Assembly: GCF_003955735.1 (NCBI RefSeq)
Contig: NZ_CP034464.1
Coordinates: 2,418,001-2,482,000 of the forward strand
Direction: 5' to 3'
Length of the DNA: 64,000 nucleotides
From: Undibacterium parvum
GTDB lineage: Bacteria > Pseudomonadota > Gammaproteobacteria > Burkholderiales > Burkholderiaceae_D
This document shows, piece by piece, positions 63,742 to 64,000 of the stretch. Made by a program: the position numbers and the translations under genes. The notes below the pieces were generated by a model. That model made no database searches. It was given only the letters and a program-made list of their open reading frames with translations, and was not told the origin of the DNA. The first letter of the stretch is position 1; the number at the start of each line of letters is the position of its first letter.

Positions 63742-63818
63742 GCCGCCAACGCGCATATTCCATGCGCTCTGCAGGCCGGCATGGCTGCAGACCCGCATGG
63801 AATATGCGTGTCCGGCAG
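63742..63818. repeat. REP-like palindrome
   Basis: Arms GCGCATATTCCATGCG and CGCATGGAATATGCG with the second centre type, just behind fdhD. Confidence 0.85.
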
Positions 63819-63840
63819 GGGGATAAAATTTTTCTGAAAT

Positions 63841-64000
63841 TTTGTAACTGTTCAGGTCGCTAGGAAAACGCCCTCTCCCGCTAGCGGGAGAGGGTCGGGG
63901 TGAGGGTGGTTGCGCAACGTTTGCTTTCAAATAGCTGATGCGCTAACAGTATGAAAAATCAAACATTGCGCTCAATTTGAACCACCCTCATCCCAACCCG
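63841..64000. repeat. Composite inverted repeat with CTCCCGC/GCGGGAG ends, copy 2, cut by window end
   Basis: Matches 35840-36020 from TGTAACTGTTCAG on: CTCTCCCGCTAGCGGGAGAG, GGGTGAGGGTGG, the AT-rich middle and ACCCTCATCCCAACCC. In both places it follows a REP-like palindrome by about 25 bases. Confidence 0.8.

Noticed and set aside
1605..63818. The regularly recurring palindromes as a CRISPR array
   Set aside because: Copies are kilobases apart between genes, have long inverted arms and no uniform short spacers, and no cas genes are present.
63730..63930. Open frames across the REP and CTCCCGC repeats (also 35708-35961)
   Set aside because: Palindromes of this composition give similar chance frames at every copy; the predicted peptides only mirror the repeat.

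Overview
The window looks like chromosomal DNA of a beta-proteobacterium of the Burkholderiales, most likely an Oxalobacteraceae member of the Undibacterium/Janthinobacterium/Herminiimonas type. That is an inference from gene content: exosortase A (XrtA/PEP-CTERM) exopolysaccharide genes, an NsrR nitric-oxide regulon with a quinol NO reductase, a 2-aminoethylphosphonate operon with the TIGR03364 oxidoreductase, and an oxalate/formate antiporter next to a YdeP-type oxidoreductase. Base composition is moderate, and drops visibly in the 50.7-53.1 kb islet. No rRNA, tRNA, CRISPR array, transposase or integrase gene was seen.

Layout. 1-10.7 kb: end of an XrtA-associated polysaccharide locus (acyl-CoA ligase, PLP decarboxylase, secreted serine protease, UDP-sugar dehydrogenase and epimerase, CelD-like acyltransferase, PrsT lipoprotein), closed by a strong terminator. 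10.8-16.6 kb: low-molecular-weight phosphatase, acyltransferase 3, Rof-like protein, DoxX, 4,5-DOPA dioxygenase, glycerophosphodiesterase, PEP mutase-like protein. 16.7-23.2 kb: NO and anaerobic block (HMA-like protein, NnrS, HemN, NsrR, NorZ, DUF2249) with three NsrR-type operators. 23.5-29.2 kb: two two-component systems in opposite orientations, a DUF4148/DUF2147-like protein and a GNAT. 29.4-35.7 kb: a PEP-CTERM protein between two copies of an 89-bp repeat, then SDR/LysR, AraC, membrane, cupin and lipoprotein genes. 36.3-44.8 kb: complete 2-aminoethylphosphonate uptake and degradation operon with its GntR regulator. 45-46.3 kb: NnrU and a small membrane protein.

46.4-55.4 kb is the most unusual part. 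glmS reads leftward. Its last 29 codons plus the downstream hairpin and palindrome occur twice more farther downstream. The three units separate two gene blocks: a secreted metal-dependent phospholipase C-like protein with a parvulin foldase and an anchored coiled-coil protein, and an AT-rich block with two CFI-box-CTERM proteins, a DUF6232 protein and a phage-type DUF6148 protein. The two extra glmS tails differ from the resident tail mostly at synonymous positions, so they look like tails of a foreign glmS left by successive insertions. 55.7-64 kb: Lrp regulator, two tandem solute-binding-protein paralogues, oxalate/formate antiporter behind a perfect FNR-type box, YdeP-family oxidoreductase, and an FdhD with an extra N-terminal domain.

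At least five non-coding repeat families are scattered between the genes: an ~75-bp REP-like palindrome (11 copies), an ~100-bp MITE-like element (two good copies and one decayed), a ~180-bp element with CCCTC/GGGAG ends (two copies), the 89-bp element flanking the PEP-CTERM gene (two), and a GGCTGGGCT hairpin (three plus one inverted).
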